This document shows positions 45,063 through 52,066 of a stretch of 64,000 nt of DNA, piece by piece. The notes beneath the pieces are model-generated. The model made no database searches. It saw nothing but the letters and a program-made list of their open reading frames with translations, and had not been told where the DNA came from. The stretch covers positions 248,001 through 312,000 of the forward strand of contig NZ_JAIPUS010000001.1 in NCBI RefSeq assembly GCF_020055675.1, given 5' to 3'. Made by a program: the position numbers and the translations under genes. This stretch comes from Marivita sp. Its GTDB lineage: Bacteria; Pseudomonadota; Alphaproteobacteria; Rhodobacterales; Rhodobacteraceae. Each line of letters starts with the position of its first letter. Within the stretch, counting starts at the first letter, position 1.

Positions 45063-45791
45063 CTATATCAATGGCCGTTTCAACAGCCGCTCGCCGACCG
45101 AATGTGCCCGCTGGGCAAGCTGATCCGGATTGTGCACATCCAGAACGCCATCGGCCCAAGACGCGATGCTGTCTTGACGCAGCTTCGCCAGCGTCTTGTT
45201 GGTGTGAACCAGCGACAGTCCCATGGCATCAGCAAGGTCTTGCTGGCGGTACGGCAGGGTGACGCGGTCATTGTGGTTCAAATCCAGAGCGGTGAGCCGT
45301 TTGTAAAAACGGTTCAGCACCCAGGATACCTTGGCCATGCCGTCCAATTGCCCGACAGCAGAGAGCATTTCACCCAAAAGGCTTTCTTCGATGGCGGATG
45401 CATGGGTCAAATCGAAAGCGCGTCTTGGCTGGGTCTTGAACAGGTCCCACAGCGAAGAGCGGTTGAACACGCATAGTGTCATGTAGGTCGAGGCTTCAAC
45501 GGAATGCTGCATCTCCTCCATGACGCCACTTTGCAGGCCTATGAAATCGCCGGGAAGAATGAAACCGACGACCTGGCGTCGTCCATCCTCCAGGGTCTTG
45601 TAGCGAAGGCCCATGCCCTTGAGCGCGGTGTAGAGGTGCGCGGACGCGCGTCCCTCTGTCAAAATCTGGGTTCCGGGCTGCGCGTTCAATTCGCCCGTCT
45701 TGAAGCGCAACATGAATTGTTCTTCCTCTTTCGAGATGTCATCGAACAATTCAAGCGGTCTGAGCGGGCAGTTTTCACAGTTGATCGTCAT
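45063..45791 (-). CDS. Crp/Fnr-family transcriptional regulator
   Basis: A 242-residue regulator: cyclic-nucleotide-binding-like beta roll (about 30-140, FILPGDFIGLQSG) and a C-terminal winged HTH (about 165-235, TLPYRQQDLADAMGLSLVHTNKTLAKL). The N-terminus has C5 and C8 (NCENCPL), reminiscent of FNR-type cluster or thiol sensing, but there are not four aligned cysteines, so oxygen sensing is unproven. Start 45791 chosen over GTG 45809. Divergent from the receiver-like gene and inside the stress block. Confidence 0.88.
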   Translation of the reverse strand: MTINCENCPLRPLELFDDISKEEEQFMLRFKTGELNAQPGTQILTEGRASAHLYTALKGMGLRYKTLEDGRRQVVGFILPGDFIGLQSGVMEEMQHSVEASTYMTLCVFNRSSLWDLFKTQPRRAFDLTHASAIEESLLGEMLSAVGQLDGMAKVSWVLNRFYKRLTALDLNHNDRVTLPYRQQDLADAMGLSLVHTNKTLAKLRQDSIASWADGVLDVHNPDQLAQRAHSVGERLLKRPLI

Positions 45792-45871
45792 AAGGCTCCA
45801 CGTTGTCACAGTTTAATGCGGAGGGAGAATCGCGGTGTCATACGAGGGGGGATCGAGAGAGGTTGAAGCAC

Positions 45872-46240
45872 ATGTCCAGTTGCACCCGATTGGCGCCCAG
45901 AACGTTGCTTGTAACGGAAAACATGGTCGAGGCGGAGGACCTGATTGAGACCTTGACCCTTCAGGGGATGGGTCCGGTTCTGCATGTCAGGCATCTGGAC
46001 GAGGCCAAACACGCCTTGGACGAGGACAACCGCCATCTCGAGATGATTATCTTTGGCTTGTCCCAGCAGGTTCCGGGGACAGAGGCATTCATTCAAGCCA
46101 TAGACACGCTGTCAGTGCCGCTTCTTTGGATCGACGGAAGCGCGGACGTCGCTGCCAGGCACCGGTCGGCAGCCGTGTTGCGCCCGTTTTCGACAAAAGA
46201 GATTTCCAACGCTCTGACCCAGTTGGGTGTGACACGTTAA
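45872..46240 (+). CDS. Receiver-like protein lacking the phospho-acceptor Asp
   Basis: A 122-residue stand-alone domain with CheY-like periodicity (TLLVTENMVEAEDLIETLTLQG ... VPLLWIDGS ... AVLRPFSTKEI). At the usual acidic pair it has E16-N17, at the phospho-acceptor site F61 (EMIIFGLS) and at the Lys site R104 (RPF), so it cannot be a conventional phosphorylated receiver. It may be a decoy or adaptor in the stress signalling block. ATG 45872 has AGAGAGG upstream. Its stop overlaps the convergent DUF883-like gene. Confidence 0.72.
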   Translation: MSSCTRLAPRTLLVTENMVEAEDLIETLTLQGMGPVLHVRHLDEAKHALDEDNRHLEMIIFGLSQQVPGTEAFIQAIDTLSVPLLWIDGSADVAARHRSAAVLRPFSTKEISNALTQLGVTR

Positions 46241-46527
46241 TTCCGTTTCTGCATCACCACTCCGATCGCGACACCGACACCCAAGGCCCCGAGAACAGCG
46301 AGCGTCGGATTGCGACGGACTGCGCTGTCAAACTCGCCTTGAAAGGTCTGCACTTGCTCGCTGCTCCGCTCGATGGCGTCTTCGGCCTTTGTCTGAGCGG
46401 TGTTGGCGACGTCGCGCAATTCGTGTTTGGCGGACGAGATGGAGTCGCGCACCTTGTCCGTGTGTGACGTCTCGTTGGTGTCATGCTGGATGTGTTCAGC
46501 TTCGGTATTGCCGGTTGAATGCGCCAT
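46237..46527 (-). CDS. DUF883/YqjD-like tail-anchored stress protein
   Basis: A 96-residue helical protein with a polar N-terminus, a coiled region (DVANTAQTKAEDAIERSSEQ) and a C-terminal membrane helix preceded by RRNPTLAVLGALGVGVAIGVV, the YqjD/ElaB-like anchor. Such proteins tether ribosomes or stabilise membranes in stationary phase. AAAGGAG precedes the ATG; a reverse EcfG promoter begins 50 nt upstream, so it is probably a direct stress-regulon member. Confidence 0.82.
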   Translation of the reverse strand: MAHSTGNTEAEHIQHDTNETSHTDKVRDSISSAKHELRDVANTAQTKAEDAIERSSEQVQTFQGEFDSAVRRNPTLAVLGALGVGVAIGVVMQKRN

Positions 46528-46552
46528 GATGTGTCTCCTTTGTTACGAGGAA

Positions 46553-46577
46553 AACGCCGCGAGGGCGGCAAAGTTCC
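46553..46577 (-). promoter_or_regulatory. EcfG-type promoter, DUF883-like gene
   Basis: Reverse-strand GGAAC (46577-46573), 16-nt spacer, CGTT (46556-46553), 26 nt upstream of the ATG at 46527. Confidence 0.72.
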
Positions 46578-46660
46578 CGGACCTTACCCGAAGGTGCGTC
46601 GGCAAAAGGTTGGGCGGGGTCATGTGAAGGCAGATGACCGTGACATGTGCGCGTGCAAGC

Positions 46661-46684
46661 AACCGGAGCCTGTCGGCTCCGGTT
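46661..46684 (-). terminator. Hairpin terminator after phyR
   Basis: AACCGGAGCC (46661-46670) and GGCTCCGGTT (46675-46684) form a perfect 10-bp stem with a 4-nt TGTC loop, 26 nt beyond the phyR stop. T-tract is short, but position and stability fit a terminator that isolates phyR from the downstream DUF883 promoter. Confidence 0.6.
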
Positions 46685-46710
46685 TCCTGTGTCTGGACCC
46701 CGATGGGGTT

Positions 46711-47520
46711 TTACGCCTTGAGCGTTTCCGTGGAAGAAAAGAACATGGCTTGGCTGACGGCAGATCTGACCTGGTCTTCTGTATAAGGCTTGGCGATCAG
46801 GAAGGCCGGCTCCGGCCCCTCGCCGGTCAGAAGGCGTTCGGGGAAGGCGGTGATGAAAATCACGGGCACCTCGGGGTTGTCGGCAACGATACTGTTGACC
46901 GCGTCGATGCCGCTGGACCCATCGGCCAGTTGAATGTCCGACATGATCAGATGCGGCTTTTCCTGCGCGAAAAGATGCCGCGCCGCGTAGGCCGTTCTGG
47001 CAATGCCTGTCACCTTGTGACCCATATCGGCGACAATCGCTTCGAGATCCATCGCGATGATCGCCTCATCCTCGATGATCATGATCCGCCCGGCAAGAGA
47101 CTTTGCCATCTCGCCATAAGCGATATCGACAAGTTTGGCGGCTTCTTCCGGGCTGATGTCGAGGGTGGTCGCGATATCGTCGAAAGACAATTCTTCAATC
47201 GTGTGAAGCAAAAGCGCCTCGCGCGTGCTCGATGTCAGCATCGCGAGATGTTCCTGAGCCTTGGCCACCGGGCCGGTTTCCTCGGTGTTGAATGTCGCAC
47301 CTGACGACGACCAGATAGAATGGAACACCTTGAAAAGCGCCACCTTGTCCGACGCGTCATGATCAAACAGCGAAGAATCGCTCAAAATGGCTTCAAGCGT
47401 GGCTGCGGCGTATTTGTCCCCCTCGCTCTGCGATCCGGTCAGCGCCCTTGCATAGCGGCGCAAATAGGGCAGCTCCTCGCCGATTTTCGAGGTAAGACCC
47501 TTGGGCTGTTCGGTTGACAT
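46711..47520 (-). CDS. phyR: General stress response regulator PhyR
   Basis: A 269-residue protein with the diagnostic PhyR layout: N-terminal sigma-factor-like domain (about 1-140, ELPYLRRYARALTGSQ ... LSFDDIATTLDIS) fused to a C-terminal receiver (about 145-265). D195 in LIMSDIQLADG is the phospho-acceptor and K244 lies in IAKPY; FITAF marks the FAT-type receiver. When phosphorylated it sequesters NepR and releases EcfG. Divergent from nepR-ecfG with overlapping EcfG promoters between. No cognate HWE/HisKA2 kinase is encoded in this window. Confidence 0.96.
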   Translation of the reverse strand: MSTEQPKGLTSKIGEELPYLRRYARALTGSQSEGDKYAAATLEAILSDSSLFDHDASDKVALFKVFHSIWSSSGATFNTEETGPVAKAQEHLAMLTSSTREALLLHTIEELSFDDIATTLDISPEEAAKLVDIAYGEMAKSLAGRIMIIEDEAIIAMDLEAIVADMGHKVTGIARTAYAARHLFAQEKPHLIMSDIQLADGSSGIDAVNSIVADNPEVPVIFITAFPERLLTGEGPEPAFLIAKPYTEDQVRSAVSQAMFFSSTETLKA

Positions 47521-47550
47521 GGAGAAACGCTCCCACTTTTTTCAATTATG

Positions 47551-47575
47551 GGAACAAAACGCATAAAATCACGTT
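47551..47575 (+). promoter_or_regulatory. EcfG-type promoter, nepR-ecfG
   Basis: Forward-strand GGAAC (47551-47555), 16-nt spacer, CGTT (47572-47575), 47 nt upstream of the nepR ATG. Implies positive autoregulation of the sigma factor. Confidence 0.8.
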
Positions 47576-47582
47576 AGGTTCC
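47558..47582 (-). promoter_or_regulatory. EcfG-type promoter, phyR
   Basis: Reverse-strand GGAAC (47582-47578), 16-nt spacer, CGTT (47561-47558), 37 nt upstream of the phyR ATG. It overlaps the nepR promoter almost completely on the opposite strand. Confidence 0.8.
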
Positions 47583-47622
47583 AGATCAGCCGCATGAAAC
47601 GGTGAATTGTTTGAAGGGCTAC

Positions 47623-47796
47623 ATGACACAGGATCGAAGAAATTCAAACCTCGAGGAGGCAATCGAGGCAAACCTGAAGCGGGTCTACGAGGACGTCGCC
47701 AATCAGGATGTGCCGGATCGGTTCAAGGACCTGCTCAACAAGTTGCGCGAATCCGAACAGACCGAAAAAACGGAACCGGAAAACAACGATGGCTGA
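47623..47796 (+). CDS. nepR: Anti-sigma factor NepR
   Basis: A 57-residue NepR-family protein with the conserved helix alpha1 (LEEAIEANLKRVYEDVANQDVPDRF) and alpha2 (DLLNKLRESE). It holds EcfG inactive until phospho-PhyR binds it. ATG 47623 follows GAAGGGC; a GTG at 47602 would add seven residues. Overlaps the ecfG start by 8 nt, the standard arrangement. Confidence 0.9.
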   Translation: MTQDRRNSNLEEAIEANLKRVYEDVANQDVPDRFKDLLNKLRESEQTEKTEPENNDG

Positions 47797-48346
47797 ACAT
47801 AGTGATCCAAGAGACGAGGTTGTCGAGCATCTGAGCGCAATGCGCGCCTTTGCCATGAGCTTGACGCGCAATTCCGCTCTTGCGGACGACATGGTTCAGG
47901 ATGCGCTTGTCAAGGCGTGGTCCAAGATCGATTCCTACCAGCCCGGCACCAACATGCGGGCCTGGTTGTTCACGATCCTGCGCAATACCTATTATTCCCA
48001 CCACCGGAAGGCCCGGCGCGAAGTGGCCGATGTGGATGGTGAAATGGCGGCAGCCCTGTCGCAAAAGCCAGATCATGACGGGCGTTTGCAGATGCGCGAC
48101 TTCAATCACGCGTTCGAACAGCTCAAGGACGAGCAGCGTGAAGCGCTGATCCTGGTCGGGGCTGGTGGGTTCTCTTACGAAGAGGCGGCGCAAACCTGCG
48201 GCGTGGCCATCGGGACAATCAAAAGCCGGGTGAACCGCGCGCGCAAGCAACTGGTCGAGTTGTTGCAGATGAGTGATGACGAAGTGCTGGAAGCCACCGA
48301 TGTCGTCACGACCACCATCGTTTCCGACAACAAGAACGTCGCCTGA
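47789..48346 (+). CDS. ecfG: General stress ECF sigma factor EcfG
   Basis: A 185-residue group-EcfG sigma factor. Region 2 (about 15-80) shows NSALADDMVQDALVKAWSKIDSY and NMRAWLFTILRNTYYS; region 4 (about 110-165) has LKDEQREALILVGAGGFSYEEAAQTCGVAIGTIKSRVNRAR. It directs RNA polymerase to GGAAC-N16/17-CGTT promoters, several of which are in this window. Start ATG 47789 lies inside the end of nepR. Confidence 0.95.
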   Translation: MAEHSDPRDEVVEHLSAMRAFAMSLTRNSALADDMVQDALVKAWSKIDSYQPGTNMRAWLFTILRNTYYSHHRKARREVADVDGEMAAALSQKPDHDGRLQMRDFNHAFEQLKDEQREALILVGAGGFSYEEAAQTCGVAIGTIKSRVNRARKQLVELLQMSDDEVLEATDVVTTTIVSDNKNVA

Positions 48347-48569
48347 CCCTTCGCTCTTGACCGGAAACGCCGTCTTGCGCGGGTGACAGTCGGGTTGGGT
48401 CCGAAAATTACGGGCATGGGGGAACCTGATGTTCGATCCATGGCTCCACGATCCTGGCACCAGGCTCGACATCGAACAGGATTTGCCGGGCGTCACTGAA
48501 AATATTGTCTAACCGACGGGTCTCGCGCAGTATGCGGTCGCCCGGCCGGTCCGGACACAGGAGATTTCT

Positions 48570-49538
48570 ATGAGTCGTGGACGCTTAGCCGACAGACCGA
48601 TGCAGATCCCGCTGAAAGGCGGTTTCGATGTCGCGATGCGGATGTGGAACCAGCAATCCTCCAAGAACCTCGGCCTGATCGCTGCGGGGATTGCCTTTTA
48701 CGGCCTGCTTTCCCTGTTTCCGGGCATCACGGCCGCCATGGCTTTTGCCGGCACGTTCCTGCAACCCGAAATGCTGGTGGAGAACAGCCCCAAGATTACC
48801 GCGATGCTGCCGGAAGCGGCGGAAAAAATCGTCATGGGGCAGTTGCGCGATGTTGCAGAGGCCGATTCCTCGCGCCTGAGCTTTGCCGCGCTGCTGGGTG
48901 TCGGCATCGCGCTTTACTCTGCGTCAAAGGCGGTGGCCAACTTCATCGCGGGGTTGAACATGATCTACGACGAAGAGGAAACGCGCAATTTCTTCAAGGT
49001 CAAAGCGCTGACCATCTTCCTGACCTTTGTATTGATCACCGGCCTGATCGTCGCGATCGTGATCGTGGCCGCGATTCCGGTCGTTGCGTCCCTCTTTGCC
49101 AGTGCCGGCTATCTGGACGACATTGTCATGTTCCTGCGTTGGCCGGTGCTTTTCCTCATGGGGGTGTTGGGCATTTCCATTCTGTACCGGCTCGGCCCGT
49201 GCCGCCGCTCTGCCAAGTGGCGCTGGCTTACGCCGGGCGCTGCAACCGCCTGCGTCCTTTGGGTCGCGGGCAGCTATGGCTTCAGCCTGTATGTCCAATC
49301 GTTCGGGTCCTACAATGAAACCTTCGGCGCGCTGGGCGGGGTGATCATCTTGCTGACATGGCTTTGGCTGTCGACCTTCATCGTGCTTCTGGGTGCGCTG
49401 CTGGACGCCGAGCTCGAGGCGCAGACGCGCATCGACAGCACGGTCGGACAGGACCGGCCGATGGGCGAGCGGGGGGCGGTCAAGGCCGACAATATCGGCG
49501 CGGCCCGCGGAGAAGAATTGACGGAACCCACAAGCTGA
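48570..49538 (+). CDS. YihY/BrkB-family inner-membrane protein
   Basis: A 322-residue polytopic protein with six membrane helices and the family motifs IAFYGLLSLFPGITA, LYSASKAVANFIAGLNMIYDEEE and a C-terminal TWLWLSTFIVLLGALLDAELE. The annotation ribonuclease BN seen for homologues is historical and unsupported. CAGGAG precedes the ATG. It lies 223 nt after ecfG; no EcfG box is visible directly upstream, so it may be read from the ecfG promoter. The next EcfG promoter overlaps its 3' end. Confidence 0.88.
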   Translation: MSRGRLADRPMQIPLKGGFDVAMRMWNQQSSKNLGLIAAGIAFYGLLSLFPGITAAMAFAGTFLQPEMLVENSPKITAMLPEAAEKIVMGQLRDVAEADSSRLSFAALLGVGIALYSASKAVANFIAGLNMIYDEEETRNFFKVKALTIFLTFVLITGLIVAIVIVAAIPVVASLFASAGYLDDIVMFLRWPVLFLMGVLGISILYRLGPCRRSAKWRWLTPGAATACVLWVAGSYGFSLYVQSFGSYNETFGALGGVIILLTWLWLSTFIVLLGALLDAELEAQTRIDSTVGQDRPMGERGAVKADNIGAARGEELTEPTS

Positions 49539-49548
49539 CCGCAACGTT
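49523..49548 (+). promoter_or_regulatory. EcfG-type promoter with 17-nt spacer
   Basis: GGAAC (49523-49527), 17-nt spacer, CGTT (49545-49548), embedded in the last codons of the YihY gene and just upstream of the Pmp3 remnant, DUF4112, small-protein and host-attachment genes, which overlap each other. Confidence 0.65.
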
Positions 49549-49585
49549 ACCCATTTGAATGCAGGCCCGTATCCATGAAGATCTC

Positions 49586-49738
49586 ATGGAGATTGTCCGC
49601 ATCACCATCGCCGTCCTGGTGCCCCCTGCGGGAGTGATCCCGGAGGTTGGAAACAGGAAACATGTCTGGGTCAACATTCCGCTTGCGGTGTTGGGGTATC
49701 GTCCGGGGATCGTCCATGCGCTCTACACCATTGCCCGC
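49586..49738 (+). pseudogene. Pmp3/YqaE-like membrane peptide without its own stop
   Basis: A 51-codon stretch reading MEIVRITIAVLVPPAGV, then INIP-like NIPLAVLGYRPGIVHALY, is a clear Pmp3/YqaE stress-peptide pattern (family consensus PPLGV ... LLGYIPGxIHA). At the place where the family normally ends there is no stop: the frame runs on to 50005 through the DUF4112 gene in another frame. Two membrane-helix positions carry Pro and Arg instead of hydrophobic residues. Either it has been eroded and overprinted, or it is made as a 140-residue extended protein. No strong ribosome site. Confidence 0.5.
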
Positions 49739-50132
49739 TGCCGATGTTGCGCAAAGGCTGGCGCGTATCGAACGGGTCGCCGGGCTGCTCGATACGCGGT
49801 TCCGCATCCCGCTTTTGGGCATCCCCATTGGCTGGGATTCGCTCTTGGGGCTTGTGCCGGGTCTCGGGGACGCGGTGACAACTGTGCCCGCCGGCTGGAT
49901 GATATGGCATGGCCACCAGATGGGTGCACGCAAACGCACACTCGCGCGAATGGGTGTGAACGCGGGGATCGACCTCGTGATCGGGGCAATCCCGCTTGTC
50001 GGTGATCTCTTCGACATCGCCTTCAAGTCCCACATCAAGAACCTCGCGCTGCTGCAATCCGAAATGCGGCGCGACCTGTCCCACGCTGAACTCGAGGAGG
50101 TACAGAATGCCGAAACGTCACAGATCAAATGA
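49716..50132 (+). CDS. DUF4112-domain membrane protein
   Basis: A 138-residue protein matching DUF4112. The core runs from RLARIERVAGLLDTRFRIP through GWDSLLGLVPGLGDAVTTVPAGWMIW (membrane-embedded) to the second GIDLVIGAIPLVGDLFDIAFKSH hairpin. Function unknown. Start ATG 49716 lies inside the Pmp3-like frame; a longer start at 49647 is possible. It overlaps the next small gene by 26 nt. Confidence 0.78.
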   Translation: MRSTPLPAADVAQRLARIERVAGLLDTRFRIPLLGIPIGWDSLLGLVPGLGDAVTTVPAGWMIWHGHQMGARKRTLARMGVNAGIDLVIGAIPLVGDLFDIAFKSHIKNLALLQSEMRRDLSHAELEEVQNAETSQIK

Positions 50133-50319
50133 TGGTCGCCGGGAAACCGAGGAAGTGTTGGGTGACCGGACACAGGTCAGCCAGCAAGGCCGCGACGGAG
50201 GACGTCTGTCCCGGGTCGTCGGCACGAAAGACGAAGAAAAGCGGAGCAAAGAGCGCCCTGCAGGCGCAACCCGCGTTGTCAAAAGCATAGAAGACGAAGG
50301 GAGCGGCAATGACGCGTAA
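50107..50319 (+). CDS. Small basic hydrophilic protein, translationally coupled
   Basis: A 70-residue highly charged, probably disordered protein (RRETEEVLGDRTQVSQQGRD ... ATRVVKSIEDEG). The ATG at 50107 has GAGGAGGT at 5 nt spacing inside the end of the DUF4112 gene, and its stop overlaps the host-attachment ATG by 11 nt. Double overlap and a perfect ribosome site support real translation. No known family. Confidence 0.6.
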   Translation: MPKRHRSNDGRRETEEVLGDRTQVSQQGRDGGRLSRVVGTKDEEKRSKERPAGATRVVKSIEDEGSGNDA

Positions 50320-50773
50320 ATCGGGGCTGCCACAAGGCACATGGGTTGTCATCCTGGATGGCGAGAAGGTTTTGTACCTTGTCAACCAAGGCGACGATAT
50401 CGACATGAACCTGGTCGTGCGCGGCAAGGAGGAACAGAACAATCCTCAGGCGCAGGACTGGGCGGCGAACCGTCCGGGACGGTTCAACGACGGGCCATCC
50501 GTTCAGCGGTCGTCCGTGCAGGACACTGACTGGCATGAGCTTGAAAAAGAGCGGTTTGCCAAGGATGTGGCCGACCAACTTTACCAGGATGCGCACAAGG
50601 GCCGGTTTGACAAACTGGTCATCATCGCCAGCCGCCCGGCGCTGAGCGAGCTGCGCAAGGAATTGCATCCCGAAGTGGCGAGCCGCGTGATCCTCGACGT
50701 GCCAAAGGTTTTGACAAACCACCCGATCGACGAGATCGAAACGCTGCTCAGCCATGACATGGAGCAGAGCTAG
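50309..50773 (+). CDS. Host-attachment family protein (Host_attach)
   Basis: A 154-residue protein of the family named protein required for attachment to host cells. It has TWVVILDGEKVLYLVNQGD at the N-terminus, the HELEKERFAKDVADQLYQDA helix and KLVIIASRPALSELRKELHPEV. The fold resembles archaeal eRF1/peptide-release accessory domains; a direct role in attachment is unproven. Last gene of the putative EcfG-driven operon. The following 257 nt hold no gene I can support. Confidence 0.82.
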   Translation: MTRKSGLPQGTWVVILDGEKVLYLVNQGDDIDMNLVVRGKEEQNNPQAQDWAANRPGRFNDGPSVQRSSVQDTDWHELEKERFAKDVADQLYQDAHKGRFDKLVIIASRPALSELRKELHPEVASRVILDVPKVLTNHPIDEIETLLSHDMEQS

Positions 50774-51034
50774 GAAAAGGCGGCACCCTCGAGACGGGCA
50801 TCACGCCGGGGGCGTGGTGCCCGAGCCGGGATTTCATCCGGGCGGCTGTGCTGGATGACGCTTCGGACACCGACTAACGTGCCTGCCTGGCCCGGATTGT
50901 CCCAAGCTGCCCACCCAGGACATCACGTCTGGACGATCGCACAGCGCCCGGTTTGAGAGGATCTTGCAGCCGACATGTGTGACGGCGGCCAGTCAACGCG
51001 CCTGCAAATAGCGTCACCGATAGTCGGATATGAA

Positions 51035-51060
51035 AAAGGCCGGTCGTTTGACCGGCCTTT
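51035..51060 (-). terminator. Rho-independent terminator after the Bax-inhibitor gene
   Basis: A perfect 11-bp stem AAAGGCCGGTC (51035-51045) / GACCGGCCTTT (51050-51060), GTTT loop. On the reverse strand it is followed by TTTTTCA, so it terminates the 51084-51866 gene; A-runs on the other side make it potentially bidirectional for the host-attachment operon. Confidence 0.9.
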
Positions 51061-51083
51061 GTTACGTGATGTTCAGCGCGCGA

Positions 51084-51866
51084 TTATTCGCGGTTTCCAA
51101 GCAATTGCAGCAGGAACATGAACATGTTGATGAAGTCGAGGTAGAGCCTCAAAGCTCCCATGATCGCCGACTTGCCCATCCATTCCGAGTCGCCATGCTG
51201 CGCATGCTGCAGATACTCGGTCTTGATCGATTGCGTGTCGTAAGCGGTCAGGCCAGCAAAGATCAGCACACCCAGGATCGAGATTGCAAAGGCGAGGGCC
51301 GGCATCGGCCAGAAGATGTTCACGATCGACGCCACGATGAGACCGATGACACCCATGATCAGGAAAGACCCCCAACCAGAGATATCTTTCTTCGTCGTGT
51401 AGCCCCAGAGCGACAGACCCGCGAAGGCGATCGAGGTTATCAGGAACACCTGGATGATGGAGTAGCCCGTAAACACCAGGAAGATCGAGCTGATCGAGAC
51501 ACCCATGACCGCGGCAAAGACGTAGAAGACCGTTTGTGCCGTGGCTGCGGACATCCGGTTGATCCCGGCCGAGAAGCCGAAGACGAAGATCAGCGGGGCA
51601 AACATGACCAGCCATTTCAACGGCGACATGTAAAGTGCCTGACCCAGTGATGTCAGGTATTTGTCGGTTCCGATCTGCGCCACGGCCTGTGACGGATCGG
51701 CTGTCACGGCCAGGCCGGATATGGCCCAGGCCGCAGCAAATGTGATCAGCATACCTACGGACATGGTGCCGTAGACCTTGTTCATGTGCGCGCGCAGACC
51801 TTCATCAACCTGGGCGGTCCGGGCGCCAGCAACGCCGGTCGACCGGATTGTGTTGTACTCAGCCAT
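51084..51866 (-). CDS. Bax inhibitor-1/YccA-family membrane protein
   Basis: A 260-residue protein with seven membrane helices, the BI-1 signature region SAATAQTVFYVFAAVMGVSISSIFLVFTG and a C-terminal ADYD-like Ca/proton latch variant FAGLTAYDTQSIKTEY ending in LYLDFINMFMFLLQLLGNRE. Family members are pH-sensitive Ca leak channels or FtsH modulators (YccA). GGAGGG precedes the ATG. FtsH is also encoded in this window, though distant. Confidence 0.93.
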   Translation of the reverse strand: MAEYNTIRSTGVAGARTAQVDEGLRAHMNKVYGTMSVGMLITFAAAWAISGLAVTADPSQAVAQIGTDKYLTSLGQALYMSPLKWLVMFAPLIFVFGFSAGINRMSAATAQTVFYVFAAVMGVSISSIFLVFTGYSIIQVFLITSIAFAGLSLWGYTTKKDISGWGSFLIMGVIGLIVASIVNIFWPMPALAFAISILGVLIFAGLTAYDTQSIKTEYLQHAQHGDSEWMGKSAIMGALRLYLDFINMFMFLLQLLGNRE

Positions 51867-52030
51867 TTATCCCTCCGAAATGAACTCAGGCATCCCGCAC
51901 CAGCGTGGGGATGTGTAGTTGAAATATCGGGCCTTCGCACGAACATTTCAAGCGCGCTTGTATAAAGGTTCCGTTAAAAAATGAATCCTTTTTACATTTT
52001 TCGGAGGCCGGGGGCCTCAAACTGCTCAAT

Positions 52031-52066
52031 TTCAGCGCATCACGCCTGTTCAGCGCATCACGCCTG
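52031..52066. repeat. 18-bp perfect tandem duplication spanning the DUF1127 stop
   Basis: TTCAGCGCATCACGCCTG occurs at 52031-52048 and again, adjacent, at 52049-52066. The right-hand copy encodes the last residues and stop (52050-52052) of the DUF1127 gene; the left-hand copy is its non-coding duplicate. Confidence 0.9.

Noticed and set aside
50774-51030. Short open stretch after the host-attachment gene
   Set aside because: About 35 codons open in one frame without start, ribosome site or recognisable motif.
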